Below the pieces are notes generated by a model that searched no databases, was not told the DNA's origin, and was given only the letters and a program-made list of their open reading frames with translations. From Phocaeicola paurosaccharolyticus JCM 15092 (lineage in GTDB: Bacteria; Bacteroidota; Bacteroidia; Bacteroidales; Bacteroidaceae): a DNA stretch of 64,000 nt. A program made the translations under genes and the position numbers. The stretch is taken from positions 1 through 64,000 of the forward strand of contig NZ_BAJR01000006.1 of assembly GCF_000613805.1 (NCBI RefSeq). The letters are read 5' to 3'. This document shows positions 26,620 to 35,492 of the stretch, piece by piece; position 1 is the first letter of the stretch, and the number at the start of each line of letters is the position of its first letter.

Positions 26620-26649
26620 GGTGCCTATAGCCGATGAGCTGTAGGCACC
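26620..26649 (-). terminator. Hairpin after the esterase gene
   Basis: An 11-base-pair stem with one G-U pair (26620-26630 with 26639-26649) and an eight-base loop, about 57 bases beyond the stop of the minus-strand esterase gene. The following minus-strand sequence has TTTTAT. Confidence 0.6.
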
Positions 26650-26706
26650 AAATGAATAATATAATTATCTTAATTAATAACTTCAGAATGTTTTTTATTA
26701 CAGATT

Positions 26707-28404
26707 CTACAGTTTTGACACTTCGTCGAACCAATCAAGAAACATCTTTCCGTAATTTGATTCACCAAGATGGCTGTCATTTGGGTAGATGGTGTATTGC
26801 TTTGGTGAGTTTATCAGGTTGTAAGCCGCGAAACCTTGATGTGGAGGACAGTCGTCATCAAAAAGTGATGTGGCAAAGTTTACTTTGCATTTTATTCTTG
26901 GTGCGAAATAACGGGTATCAATCAGATCTTGTATATTCATTGCATCAAAGAATGAGCAGCAATTATTATAATACTTAATGAAGTTATACAACTCTGTTCT
27001 ACATATTATTCTTGTCTCAATAGAGTGTCGTATGTCGCATGGGAAAGGATCGAAATAGGCACAGGCACTTATTCTGTCATTACATAGTCCGGCTGTTACA
27101 AGTGAGAGACCTCCGCCCTGGCTACCACCTTCGACACCGATATGTTTCTTGTCTACTTCAGGACGTGATGAGAGAAAATCAACTGCGCGAACACAATCCA
27201 TATAAATTGCACGGTAGGCTATGGAATCGCTGTTGCATAGCTGGTATCCCCATATTCCAGGTAAGCCAAAGCCGGGGTTAAACTTATCAGCACTAATTCC
27301 ATGTCCACGTACACAGAGAGCAAAATCTATCCTGTCGGTACTCATTTTTGAAAATTTCTCTACATCATTGAATCCATATCCGTACCCTGGCACATGCAAC
27401 AGAGCACGATGTTTAGAGCTGTTTTTAGGGACAAAATAGTAACCTCTTATAGTTAGATTTCCCAAAGACTGCATCTCTACTATGTAGCAGTTTCTTGTAC
27501 CATAGCTCAGTGAGTCAACCTTATGCATCTTAAAATTGGGTGATACTTTGGCCAGTTCATTTTTTGCTTTATTCCAATATGAATCGAAGAATCTGCTCTC
27601 AACATTGTTGCACTCTATTTTCTCAGGATTTATTGCTACCCATTGTACATCACCACAATAGCCTTTTCCATGTAGAACGGCACTACATTGGTAGAATCCT
27701 GGTTTAGATGCAGTTTTGGAGATATCCAAAAGAATATTGTTTTTGGCACTATTAACAGCTATAACTGTATCGAGAAGCAACTTATGGAAATCATTCTCTA
27801 TTTTGATACTTAGTTCACCTTTTGTACAACCTTTAGTTTGTATTGATAAGATAGGATTTTCATTTATGAAGAGATGGTTTTTACTATTGACAGATATCTT
27901 AACCTCTTCCTTGCATTTATTGTTCACAGGAGTAATAGTGAAGATGTTGTGACTAATTCCACCAGTATATCCTAAATTTTCGCAAAGAAGTTCAACGCTG
28001 TTTTTACCTTTCTTGAGTAGCTTTTTAGGTAAAAGAATCTCTGTAGTTCTTTTTCTATCACCCCAGAAATCGGTATTTACATTTGTAGCAACTTCTTTTC
28101 CATTTATCCTCATTGAAAGGATGTGACATTGTACTTTTGAACTAATCTTGTATTGCAGATTTGGCTGATTTACATTAAATTCAGTGGAGAGTGTGCATTT
28201 CCCATCTGCTCCGAAGTAGTTTTGTCTCTCCCAAGATAGTAGTAGAGAGATGTTGTCTTCTGCTGCCATGTCTCGTGTTGCTAACGATGAGGGGTCTGAG
28301 AAACTAATTTTCCAATCCAATGGAACGAGGTTTTGTGCAGAAGATTGTTTTACCGATAGTAGTAATAGAAAAATAATAGAGTTAAATAAAAAGCGTGTTT
28401 TCAT
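26707..28404 (-). CDS. Acetylxylan-esterase-like (CE7/AXE1 family) secreted hydrolase
   Basis: A 565-residue exported protein. A signal peptide (1-23) is followed by about 280 residues of beta-rich accessory sequence and a C-terminal alpha/beta-hydrolase of the acetylxylan esterase / cephalosporin-C deacetylase family. These enzymes remove acetyl groups from sugars. Visible marks: 'HVPGYGYGF' (oxyanion region), 'CVRGHG' where CE7 enzymes normally have RGQ, the nucleophile elbow 'GGSQGGG', 'TSLFDDDCPP' for the catalytic aspartate, and 'NDSHLGES' for the histidine. The triad is complete, but the RGQ motif is altered. The hexapeptide acetyltransferase gene lies 51 bases upstream on the same strand. 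Substrate not known. Confidence 0.8.
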   Translation of the reverse strand: MKTRFLFNSIIFLLLLSVKQSSAQNLVPLDWKISFSDPSSLATRDMAAEDNISLLLSWERQNYFGADGKCTLSTEFNVNQPNLQYKISSKVQCHILSMRINGKEVATNVNTDFWGDRKRTTEILLPKKLLKKGKNSVELLCENLGYTGGISHNIFTITPVNNKCKEEVKISVNSKNHLFINENPILSIQTKGCTKGELSIKIENDFHKLLLDTVIAVNSAKNNILLDISKTASKPGFYQCSAVLHGKGYCGDVQWVAINPEKIECNNVESRFFDSYWNKAKNELAKVSPNFKMHKVDSLSYGTRNCYIVEMQSLGNLTIRGYYFVPKNSSKHRALLHVPGYGYGFNDVEKFSKMSTDRIDFALCVRGHGISADKFNPGFGLPGIWGYQLCNSDSIAYRAIYMDCVRAVDFLSSRPEVDKKHIGVEGGSQGGGLSLVTAGLCNDRISACAYFDPFPCDIRHSIETRIICRTELYNFIKYYNNCCSFFDAMNIQDLIDTRYFAPRIKCKVNFATSLFDDDCPPHQGFAAYNLINSPKQYTIYPNDSHLGESNYGKMFLDWFDEVSKL

Positions 28405-28455
28405 TTCTGTAAATTATATAATTTGGTCAAATGTTTTTCGTATTGTAAATACAAA

Positions 28456-29004
28456 TTAGTTTTGTTTAATTACCCTGGCTGGGTTACCAACTGCCGTTGA
28501 GTTTTCCGGGATATCTTTTGTAACCACACTGCCTGCACCTATGATACATTTATCTCCTATGGTTACTCCGGGACAGATTATAGCTCCTCCACCTATCCAA
28601 CAATCACGTCCAATATTCACTGGATAAGCATACTCTTTATTTTCTCTTCTTTTCATATAATCCAAAGGGTGGTGTGGAGTATATATCTGTACATTAGGAC
28701 CAACGAGTGTATTATCACCTATTGTAATATATCCTCCATCAAGGAATGTGCAGTTGGTGTTTATGAATACATTGCTGCCAAGACGTATTCCTGAGCCATG
28801 GTCGCAATAGAAAGGTGGCATTATTATAGTTGAAGGAGACATCGATGGTATCAGTTCTTCAAGTAAGCTACGATATTTATCATCATAGATGCTCATATTT
28901 CTCATCTTTGCAATGAGAATTTTAGCATGTTTGAAGCTGTCCAGTATTTCTGGGTCAGACATATCTGCTAATTGCCCGGTACGCATTTTGTCTATCTCTT
29001 TCAT
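28456..29004 (-). CDS. Hexapeptide-repeat sugar O-acetyltransferase (Maa/LacA-like)
   Basis: A 182-residue left-handed beta-helix acetyltransferase of the maltose/galactoside O-acetyltransferase group, which transfers acetyl from acetyl-CoA to sugars. The N-terminal 'MRTGQLADMSDPEIL' corresponds to the Mac domain. The hexapeptide region includes 'DHGSGIRLGSNVFINTNC', 'YTPHHPLD' with the catalytic histidine, and 'GRDCWIGGGAIICPGVTIGD', ending 'GNPARVIKQ', as in this family. It lies upstream of the esterase on the same strand, so an acetylase and a deacetylase-like enzyme may share a transcript. A -7 box TATTTTTG lies about 20 bases before the start. Confidence 0.9.
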   Translation of the reverse strand: MKEIDKMRTGQLADMSDPEILDSFKHAKILIAKMRNMSIYDDKYRSLLEELIPSMSPSTIIMPPFYCDHGSGIRLGSNVFINTNCTFLDGGYITIGDNTLVGPNVQIYTPHHPLDYMKRRENKEYAYPVNIGRDCWIGGGAIICPGVTIGDKCIIGAGSVVTKDIPENSTAVGNPARVIKQN

Positions 29005-29023
29005 ATATAATGCTATAAAGTTA

Positions 29024-29031
29024 CAAAAATA
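29024..29031 (-). promoter_or_regulatory. -7 promoter element of the acetyltransferase gene
   Basis: TATTTTTG on the minus strand fits TAnnTTTG, about 20 bases before the ATG. No clear -33 TTTG. Confidence 0.45.
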
Positions 29032-29173
29032 ATATTATTAATTTATTAATGTCTGATATAAAGGATTATAGCTATTGTGGTTGATTTATCTCAAGAAATT
29101 CACTTATGTGTATAAAAAAACGTTTTCAGCTTGTAAATATTGATTAAAAAGGATAATTATTTTAAAATAATAG

Positions 29174-29181
29174 TAATTTTG
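29174..29181 (+). promoter_or_regulatory. -7 promoter element of the outer-membrane barrel gene
   Basis: TAATTTTG fits TAnnTTTG and lies 25 bases before ATG 29207. No clear -33 TTTG. Confidence 0.45.
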
Positions 29182-29206
29182 CGCTCTATTTTATAAACAC
29201 AAATCT

Positions 29207-30421
29207 ATGAAAAGACTTTTTGTTTACGCCTTTGCTTTATTGTTTATTTTTGGAGCAGATGCACAGGAAAAAAAGATAAGTTACAAGTTCTATGGACAGG
29301 TAAGGAATGACTTATTTTATAATAGCCGATCAAACGAGGAATCTGTTGATGGTATATTTTATATGTACCCTAAAGACAGAGTGTATGATGAGTTAGGAAA
29401 AGATCTAAATGCTACAGCAAACAGCAATTTCTATTCAGTATATAGCCGTTTAGGCGCTGATGTCGCAGGACCTGAGTTGTGGGGTGCAAAGACTTCTGCA
29501 AAGATTGAGGCTGACTTTCGTGGTACCGGTACTACGTTGTCAGTTGTACGTTTAAGACATGCGTATATAAATCTGGCCTGGGAAAAGAACTCTCTTCTTA
29601 TAGGTCAGACATGGAGTCCATTGTATGGCGACGTAGCTCCTCAAATTCTTAACCTTAATATGGGTGCTCCTTTCCAACCATTTAGTCGCGCTCCTCAGGT
29701 ACGTTTCCAACGCAATGAAGGAAAGATGAGATTTACTGCAGCTCTATTGTGGCAGTCACAGTATCTTTCACAAGGTCCAGCTGGAAAGAGCAATATTTAC
29801 ATCAAGAATAGCTGCATTCCTGAGATGTTTGTTGGATTGGATTACAAAACTCCGGCATGGTTAGTTGGAGCCGGAGTAGATATGATCTCTTTAGTACCAA
29901 GAACTCAAACTAATGTTGGTGAAAAGGTATATAAGGTAGACGAGAGAATTACATCTCTTTCTTATGAAGTACATCTGAAGTATAATGCTAATAAGTGGTA
30001 CGTTGCAGCAAAGAGCACTCTTGGTTCAAACCTCACTCATGTATCTATGCTCGGTGGCTATGGTGTAACAAATGTGGATAATGCAACAGGTGAGCAGAAA
30101 TATACTCCTATAAGAAATAGCGCATCATGGATTAATGTAGTTTATGGAAAAACATGGAGACCAGGTCTATTCTTTGGATATATGAAGAATTTGGGAACTT
30201 CTAAAGATGTTTCTACTCTATATGGTATCGGCACAAATGTAGATAGAATAATGAGTGGTACAGCTGAGCTTACATATAATCTACCTAACTGGAAATTCGG
30301 ATGCGAGTATAACTACACTTCTGCTTGGTATGGAAAGTTGAATCATTCAAATGGTAAGATTATTGATACTCATTCTGTAGGTAACAACAGAGTTGTCCTT
30401 ACAGGCATGTTTATGTTTTGA
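29207..30421 (+). CDS. Outer-membrane beta-barrel protein (DcaP/porin-like)
   Basis: A 404-residue exported protein with a signal peptide cut after 'FGADA' (residue 20). The mature part alternates polar and hydrophobic residues with many aromatic girdle positions and turns rich in N, G and D. It ends in phenylalanine ('VLTGMFMF'), the usual outer-membrane barrel signature. The segment 'SFYSRLGADVAGPELWGAKT'-like, followed by 'KIEADFRG' and 'RLRHAYINL', is typical of DcaP-like porins. It probably forms a diffusion channel; the solute is unknown. Stand-alone gene, with a -7 box before it and a strong terminator after it. Confidence 0.78.
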   Translation: MKRLFVYAFALLFIFGADAQEKKISYKFYGQVRNDLFYNSRSNEESVDGIFYMYPKDRVYDELGKDLNATANSNFYSVYSRLGADVAGPELWGAKTSAKIEADFRGTGTTLSVVRLRHAYINLAWEKNSLLIGQTWSPLYGDVAPQILNLNMGAPFQPFSRAPQVRFQRNEGKMRFTAALLWQSQYLSQGPAGKSNIYIKNSCIPEMFVGLDYKTPAWLVGAGVDMISLVPRTQTNVGEKVYKVDERITSLSYEVHLKYNANKWYVAAKSTLGSNLTHVSMLGGYGVTNVDNATGEQKYTPIRNSASWINVVYGKTWRPGLFFGYMKNLGTSKDVSTLYGIGTNVDRIMSGTAELTYNLPNWKFGCEYNYTSAWYGKLNHSNGKIIDTHSVGNNRVVLTGMFMF

Positions 30422-30443
30422 TAGAGTCTTATTCTAAATATAT

Positions 30444-30476
30444 AATCCGCAAGCCATAAAGTTTGCGGATTTTTTT
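30444..30476 (+). terminator. Terminator of the outer-membrane barrel gene
   Basis: A nine-base-pair stem (30444-30452 with 30463-30471), a ten-base loop and a seven-base T-tract. Confidence 0.88.
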
Positions 30477-30505
30477 GTATTCCAATGTAATTCTCTCAAT
30501 ATTGA

Positions 30506-31441
30506 CTACATATAAATTTTATTTTTTAGTATAATATGTGAAGATATCTTTTCGGATAAGAATGTCATTATCTCCTCTTTTTGATCAGGATTAAACCAAT
30601 TGATCTCTTCATCACGCTTAAACCATGTCATCTGCTTTCGCGAATAAATTCGTGAATTCTGTTTTATCTTATCAATAGCTTCTTCTATACTATATAATCC
30701 ATCGAAGTAGTAGAATAGCTCTTTGTAGCCTACGGTATTTAGAGAGTTCAGCCCTTTGTATTGATATACACTCTTAGCCTCTTCAATCAATCCCTCAGTA
30801 ATCATGGCGTCTACTCGCTGGTTTATCCTGCTGTATAGTTCCTCGCGATCTCTTGTGAGGCCGATTTTAATAATATCAAATTTGCGCTCTTTTTTGGTCG
30901 CAGTACGGAAAGATGTATATGTCTTACCTGTCATATAGCATATTTCGAGTGCATGAATAACTCGTTTAGGATTTTTTAGGTCTACTATATTGTAGTATTC
31001 AGGGTCTAACAATTTAAGTTCCGCGCACAACTTATCCAGTCCTTCTTCCTCATATCTGCTCATCATTATTTCTCGAGTCTCTTTATCGACAGTTGGGATA
31101 TCATCTATTCCTTTGCATACAGCGTCAATATACATCATAGATCCTCCTGTTAGGACAACAGTTGAATGAGTCAGAAAAAGCTCATCTAATTTATTCATGA
31201 CTTCCGATTCATATTGAGCAGCGCTATAATAATCATCAAGTTTCAGGATACCTACAAAATAGTGCTTTACTCTAGCCAATTGTGATGGAGTAGGAGCTGC
31301 TGTTCCAATCTTCAGATCTGTATATATCTGCCTTGAGTCAGCAGAAATGATGGGCGCATTAAAGTATTCGGCCACTGAGAGGCTTAAATCAGTCTTTCCC
31401 ACTCCCGTAGGTCCAATTAATACTATTAGTCTTTTCTTCAT
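30506..31441 (-). CDS. miaA: tRNA dimethylallyltransferase MiaA
   Basis: A 311-residue enzyme that prenylates adenosine 37 of tRNAs reading codons that begin with U. The P-loop 'GPTGVGKT' is at residues 10-17, followed by '[17 protein letters not shown]' (the DSxQ motif) and '[18 protein letters not shown]'. The C-terminal half carries '[14 protein letters not shown]' and '[12 protein letters not shown]', all family hallmarks. Length is normal. It is the last gene of the minus-strand housekeeping block, and a hairpin separates it from the upstream IS1096-like gene, so it probably has its own promoter. Confidence 0.93.
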   Translation of the reverse strand: MKKRLIVLIGPTGVGKTDLSLSVAEYFNAPIISADSRQIYTDLKIGTAAPTPSQLARVKHYFVGILKLDDYYSAAQYESEVMNKLDELFLTHSTVVLTGGSMMYIDAVCKGIDDIPTVDKETREIMMSRYEEEGLDKLCAELKLLDPEYYNIVDLKNPKRVIHALEICYMTGKTYTSFRTATKKERKFDIIKIGLTRDREELYSRINQRVDAMITEGLIEEAKSVYQYKGLNSLNTVGYKELFYYFDGLYSIEEAIDKIKQNSRIYSRKQMTWFKRDEEINWFNPDQKEEIMTFLSEKISSHIILKNKIYM

Positions 31442-31473
31442 TGGCTGAATATTTGGTAAAAGAATCGTGATTT

Positions 31474-31512
31474 TAAAAAATCACCCACGTTACAGGAAGT
31501 GTTACGTGGGTA
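31474..31512 (-). terminator. Terminator between the IS1096-like gene and miaA
   Basis: Read on the minus strand: an eight-base-pair GC-rich stem (31504-31511 with 31483-31490), then TTTTTTAAAA. Confidence 0.75.
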
Positions 31513-31557
31513 ATATATTTTCAATGAGAAGATGCACCTCTCAACGCAATGTCGTTA

Positions 31558-32112
31558 TTATAAACTCTCGTTGTCTATAGGGCTTGAAGCTCCGTCAATG
31601 TCAAATCCTTCAGGATCGAATTCTTCTATGTCAAAGTCCTGATCACCGTAGAAGTTTTCGTCAAGGTCAACATTAGAAGCTGTAGCAGATAGTTCTTTGT
31701 CAAAATCTATAGTCTGACTTGGAGCATCTCCCTCACTACGAGAACAAACTGATTGTTTTAAATTTGTACCTGTTATAATTTCAGATAGTTCAATGAAGAA
31801 TATTCTTTCAGAAAGAGGGTCGAAGATGTAGATAAGTTTCTGTTTTTCATCTTCTATCAATTCACTCAAAGGAGTATCTTTCATTACGTAAGTATCCTCT
31901 TCCGAACTGCTGCCCATATCCTCAAGAGTTATCTCTTGTTGTTTTTCCCAATCATCATCGCAGATAAAAAATGACGTCATTTGATCATCATTATATCCAG
32001 TAGCTTTAAGTATAGCAGTATGAAAATCGAAGAAAGTGGCTTCTGAATCTATTTTTATTTCTCTAATGAAATTATCAACTTCGTCAGAAATTATTGTAAA
32101 TCTGTAAACCAT
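31558..32112 (-). CDS. IS1096 passenger TnpR-like (pRiA4b ORF-3 type) protein
   Basis: A 184-residue cytosolic protein. The N-terminal half ('YRFTIISDEV', 'ATFFDFHTAILKATGY', 'SFFICDDDWEKQQEIT') matches the family named after the IS1096 passenger gene and plasmid pRiA4b ORF-3, whose function is not known. The middle shows 'KLIYIFDPLSERIFFIEL'. The last 45 residues are strongly acidic. It is usually chromosomal in Bacteroidetes and here follows lpxA by 50 bases, so the transposon-derived name should not be read as evidence for mobility. A terminator follows. Confidence 0.75.
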   Translation of the reverse strand: MVYRFTIISDEVDNFIREIKIDSEATFFDFHTAILKATGYNDDQMTSFFICDDDWEKQQEITLEDMGSSSEEDTYVMKDTPLSELIEDEKQKLIYIFDPLSERIFFIELSEIITGTNLKQSVCSRSEGDAPSQTIDFDKELSATASNVDLDENFYGDQDFDIEEFDPEGFDIDGASSPIDNESL

Positions 32113-32162
32113 ATATTCGTTTAAATTAGTTCTATATATACGTAAAGGTATAAAAAACTTTA

Positions 32163-32930
32163 TTATCTGATTATTCCTCTTTGAGAATTTTCAATAAAGG
32201 ATACTATGTATTCTATTTCTGGGCTCATAGGTATCTCTTCGCGGACTTTTGAAAGAGCTTCAGATACATTTAACCCGGCCTGATAGATAATGCGATAAGT
32301 ATTATGTATGTTCTCGATTAACTCATTAGAAAATCCTCTTCTTCTAAGTCCTACAATATTAATACCAGCATATGTAATAGGATCTCTTCCTGCAATAATA
32401 TAAGGAGGGATATCCTTGCTAAATCTTGATCCACCCTGAATCATTACATAACCACCGACATGGCAGAACTGATGCATAAGAACTGCTGCACTTATTATAG
32501 CATTGTCATCTATAATAATTTCACCAGCCATTTTGGTAGCATTCCCAATAATACATCCATTACCTATTATCGCATCGTGAGCTACGTGAACACCTTCCAT
32601 CAGGAGATTATTGTTACCAACAACAGTACGTCCTTTTGCAGATGTACCTCTGTTTACAGTAACATTTTCACGAATCTTGTTATTGTCGCCTATTTCTGCT
32701 GTTGTCTCTTCGCCCTGAAATTTCAAGTCTTGTGGTATGGCACTGATTACAGCACCTGGGAAAATTGTATTTCCATTACCAATTCTTGCACCATATAGAA
32801 TGGTAACATTTGGCATGATAACATTGTTGTCACCAATAACAACATTCTTATCTACAAAGACAAATGCACCGATTTCTACATTCTTGCCAATTACTGCATC
32901 GGGATGTATACACGCTAATGGACTAATCAT
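32163..32930 (-). CDS. lpxA: Acyl-ACP--UDP-N-acetylglucosamine O-acyltransferase LpxA
   Basis: A 255-residue left-handed beta-helix enzyme that performs the first step of lipid A synthesis, adding a 3-hydroxyacyl chain to UDP-GlcNAc. Hexapeptide repeats run from residue 5 ('IHPDAVIGKNVEIGAFV'). The catalytic histidine lies in 'VHVAHDAIIGNGCIIGN'. 'QGGSRFSKDIPPYIIAGRDP' and 'GLRRRGFSNELI' mark LpxA against other hexapeptide enzymes. It lies 11 bases downstream of the lpxC/fabZ gene, within the order lpxD, lpxC/fabZ, lpxA typical of Bacteroidetes. Confidence 0.95.
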   Translation of the reverse strand: MISPLACIHPDAVIGKNVEIGAFVFVDKNVVIGDNNVIMPNVTILYGARIGNGNTIFPGAVISAIPQDLKFQGEETTAEIGDNNKIRENVTVNRGTSAKGRTVVGNNNLLMEGVHVAHDAIIGNGCIIGNATKMAGEIIIDDNAIISAAVLMHQFCHVGGYVMIQGGSRFSKDIPPYIIAGRDPITYAGINIVGLRRRGFSNELIENIHNTYRIIYQAGLNVSEALSKVREEIPMSPEIEYIVSFIENSQRGIIR

Positions 32931-32941
32931 TTATTCTATCT

Positions 32942-34326
32942 TTATTTATTTTTAATTATTTGTGCCATAAATTCTGCTTCACATACAATGTTCTCACCAA
33001 CGAAAACATATCCTCTCATGGTTGATATGCCGCGGCGTATTGGAGCAATAAGCTCAACACGGAAAATCATTGTATCGCCAGGTACTACTTTCTGACGGAA
33101 TTTAACATTGTCGATCTTCAGGAAGTATGTTGAATATCTTTCTGGTTCATCAAGTGAGTTCAAGACTAGCAATCCACGCATTGTGCCATGGCTTCAATCT
33201 GAAGAACTCCAGGCATAACAGGTTCTTGAGGGAAATGTCCCTGAAAGAATGGTTCGTTTGATGTTACATTCTTTACACCAACAATATAGTTTGCTCCGAT
33301 AGCAATCACTTTATCCACTAATTGGAATGGATATCTGTGAGGAAGGAGTTCACGAATACGGTTGACATCCATTATTGGAGTCTCATTACAGTTGTATGTT
33401 GGTGCCTGAATTTCGTGAAGCCTTATCTCTTTACGAATTCTACGGGCAAATTTATTGTTGATAGTATGTCCTGGACGAGTTGCAATAATACGTCCTTTAA
33501 TTGGTTTTCCAACTAAAGCAAGGTCACCTATTATATCAAGTAGTTTATGACGTGCAGGTTCATTGTCCCATACCAATGGAACATGGTTTATATAACCAAG
33601 TTGGTTAGAATCCATATGAGGTACACGCATTACATCAGCAAGCTTGTCATATCTGTCTTGTGACATCTGGCGTTCGTAAATTACGATAGCATTATCTAAG
33701 TCTCCACCTTTGATAAGTCCTGCATTAAGAAGAGGTTCTATCTCACGAACAAAGACGAATGTTCTTGCAGAAGCAATCTCTGTAGGGAACTTCTGCATGT
33801 CTTCCAATGTAGCAAACTGATTAAAGAGAATCTTTGAATCGTAAGAGATCAATGCATTAACACTGAAATTCTCATCAGGAAGTACAATTATAGAAGAACC
33901 AGTCTCCTCATCACGGAATTCTATTTTAGACTTGATTATATAGTAATCTTTTACAGCAGTCTGTTCTTCTATACCAACACGTTGTATGTTCTCAACATAG
34001 AATTTTGCACTACCGTCAAGGATAGGGAACTCAGGTCCGTTAACCTCTATAAGGCAGTTGTCTATGCCAGCAGCATAAAGAGCAGCAAGTGCGTGTTCTA
34101 CAGTGCTTACCTTTACTCCATTCTTAACAAGAACAGTACCTCTTGTAGTTTCGCCAACATTTTCTGCTACTGCATCAATGATAGGTTGGTCTTCAATGTC
34201 TATCCTCTTTATTTTGTAACCATGGTTCTCAGGTGCTGGATTGAATGTCACAGTCAAGTTTACTCCTGTATGGAGGCCTTTTCCATATAGTGAGAAACTG
34301 CCTCTTAATGTCTTTTGTTTCAACAT
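32942..34326 (-). CDS. lpxC/fabZ: Bifunctional LpxC deacetylase / FabZ dehydratase, frameshifted in this sequence
   Basis: A fusion found in Bacteroidetes. The N-terminal part is the zinc enzyme UDP-3-O-acyl-GlcNAc deacetylase (committed step of lipid A). The C-terminal part is (3R)-hydroxyacyl-ACP dehydratase of fatty-acid synthesis. LpxC ligand regions are seen in '[12 protein letters not shown]', '[14 protein letters not shown]' and '[14 protein letters not shown]'. FabZ is seen in '[20 protein letters not shown]'. As printed, the frame stops at 33166 just after 'AMAQC'. Adding back one C next to 33177 on + (a GG to G loss on -) restores 'AQCGGLLVLNS' and the rest to 32942, giving 461 residues. 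Both activities are normally essential, so a base-calling or assembly indel is the likely cause. Confidence 0.88.
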
Positions 34327-34335
34327 GAGCTATAT

Positions 34336-35373
34336 TTATTTAATATTTTGCTTAAGTTCTTTAATCTCTTTTTTTAATTCCGCAATAGTTGCAGCCATAT
34401 CAGGTAGATTTTTGAAGTAGATGGATGATTTCATATACTTCTTAGCATTGAATGCAGGTGCACCCATGATAGTCTGATTTGATTTCGTATTTCCTGCTAC
34501 ACCGGATTGAGCTCCTACCTGAACTGCATCGCCTACTCTTATATGGCCGGCAAGACCTACCTGTCCACCGAACATACACCATTCTCCAACTTTTGTAGAG
34601 CCTGCTACACCACATTGAGAAGCCATAACGGTATTTGAACCGACTTCTACATTGTGGGCAATCTGAATAAGGTTATCGAGTTTTACTCCTTTGTGAATTA
34701 TAGTAGCACCCATAGTTGCTCTGTCAACACATGTGTTTGCACCTATTTCTACATCATCCTCAAGTTTGGCAATTCCAATCTGTGGAATCTTTTCGTATCC
34801 TTCAGGAGAAGGTGCAAAACCGAAACCGTCTGCTCCGATGACGCTTCCTGAATGTAATATACATCTGTTACCAACGATACAGTCATGATATATTGTCACA
34901 TTAGGATATATGATACAGTCATTACCCACTTTAGCTCCGGCACCGATGACTACGTTAGATTCAATAATAGTATTATCACCTACTGTCGCACCATCCTCAA
35001 TACAAGCAAATGGAGCGATGTAAACATTCTCACCAACTTTAGCTGACTCAGAAACATAAGCCTGTTTAGAAATTCCTGTTTTCTTAGGTTTGCTGCTTTC
35101 ATATAGAGTCATAAGTTTGGCCAGACTTTCGTAAGCATTGTCAACTTTAATAAGAGTCGCTTTAACTTCCTGCTCAGGCTCAAAATCCCTGTTTACCAAC
35201 ACAATGGAAGATTGAGTGTCATATATATAATGAGTGTATTTTGGATTTGAAAGAAAAGAAAGTGCTCCAGGTATACCCTCCTCAATTTTTGCAAAAGTGT
35301 GAACCTTTGCATTTTCATCACCGACAATTTGACCCTGGATATATTCTGCGATTTGTTTTGCTGAGAATTCCAT
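34336..35373 (-). CDS. lpxD: UDP-3-O-(3-hydroxyacyl)glucosamine N-acyltransferase LpxD
   Basis: A 345-residue trimeric beta-helix enzyme that adds the second acyl chain in lipid A synthesis. The N-terminal uridine-binding domain ('[20 protein letters not shown]', '[15 protein letters not shown]') is followed by a long hexapeptide region. The catalytic histidine segment is '[11 protein letters not shown]', and '[16 protein letters not shown]' is the LpxD signature. It ends with a charged helix ('[11 protein letters not shown]'). It is nine bases upstream of lpxC/fabZ and probably begins the lpx transcript. Confidence 0.95.
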   Translation of the reverse strand: MEFSAKQIAEYIQGQIVGDENAKVHTFAKIEEGIPGALSFLSNPKYTHYIYDTQSSIVLVNRDFEPEQEVKATLIKVDNAYESLAKLMTLYESSKPKKTGISKQAYVSESAKVGENVYIAPFACIEDGATVGDNTIIESNVVIGAGAKVGNDCIIYPNVTIYHDCIVGNRCILHSGSVIGADGFGFAPSPEGYEKIPQIGIAKLEDDVEIGANTCVDRATMGATIIHKGVKLDNLIQIAHNVEVGSNTVMASQCGVAGSTKVGEWCMFGGQVGLAGHIRVGDAVQVGAQSGVAGNTKSNQTIMGAPAFNAKKYMKSSIYFKNLPDMAATIAELKKEIKELKQNIK

Positions 35374-35492
35374 AATATTATGTAATCTTTTTCTTATTAT
35401 TTCATATTAATGCATGGCAACTTTTTGTCTATGCAAATTAAGATGCAAAGTACGCTATTTTTTTTTAGATATTTGAATAAATAGCTCTTTTT

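Larger units (their letters stand above)
26301..26706. other. Intergenic region upstream of the sulfhydrylase gene
   Basis: About 405 bases without a coding frame. It holds the sulfhydrylase promoter and the hairpin that ends the esterase transcript, both listed separately. The remainder is plain AT-rich DNA. Confidence 0.5.

Noticed and set aside
31558-32112. Mobile element suggested by the IS1096-passenger name
   Set aside because: No transposase, no terminal inverted repeats, and the gene sits inside a conserved lipid A gene block; the family name is historical.
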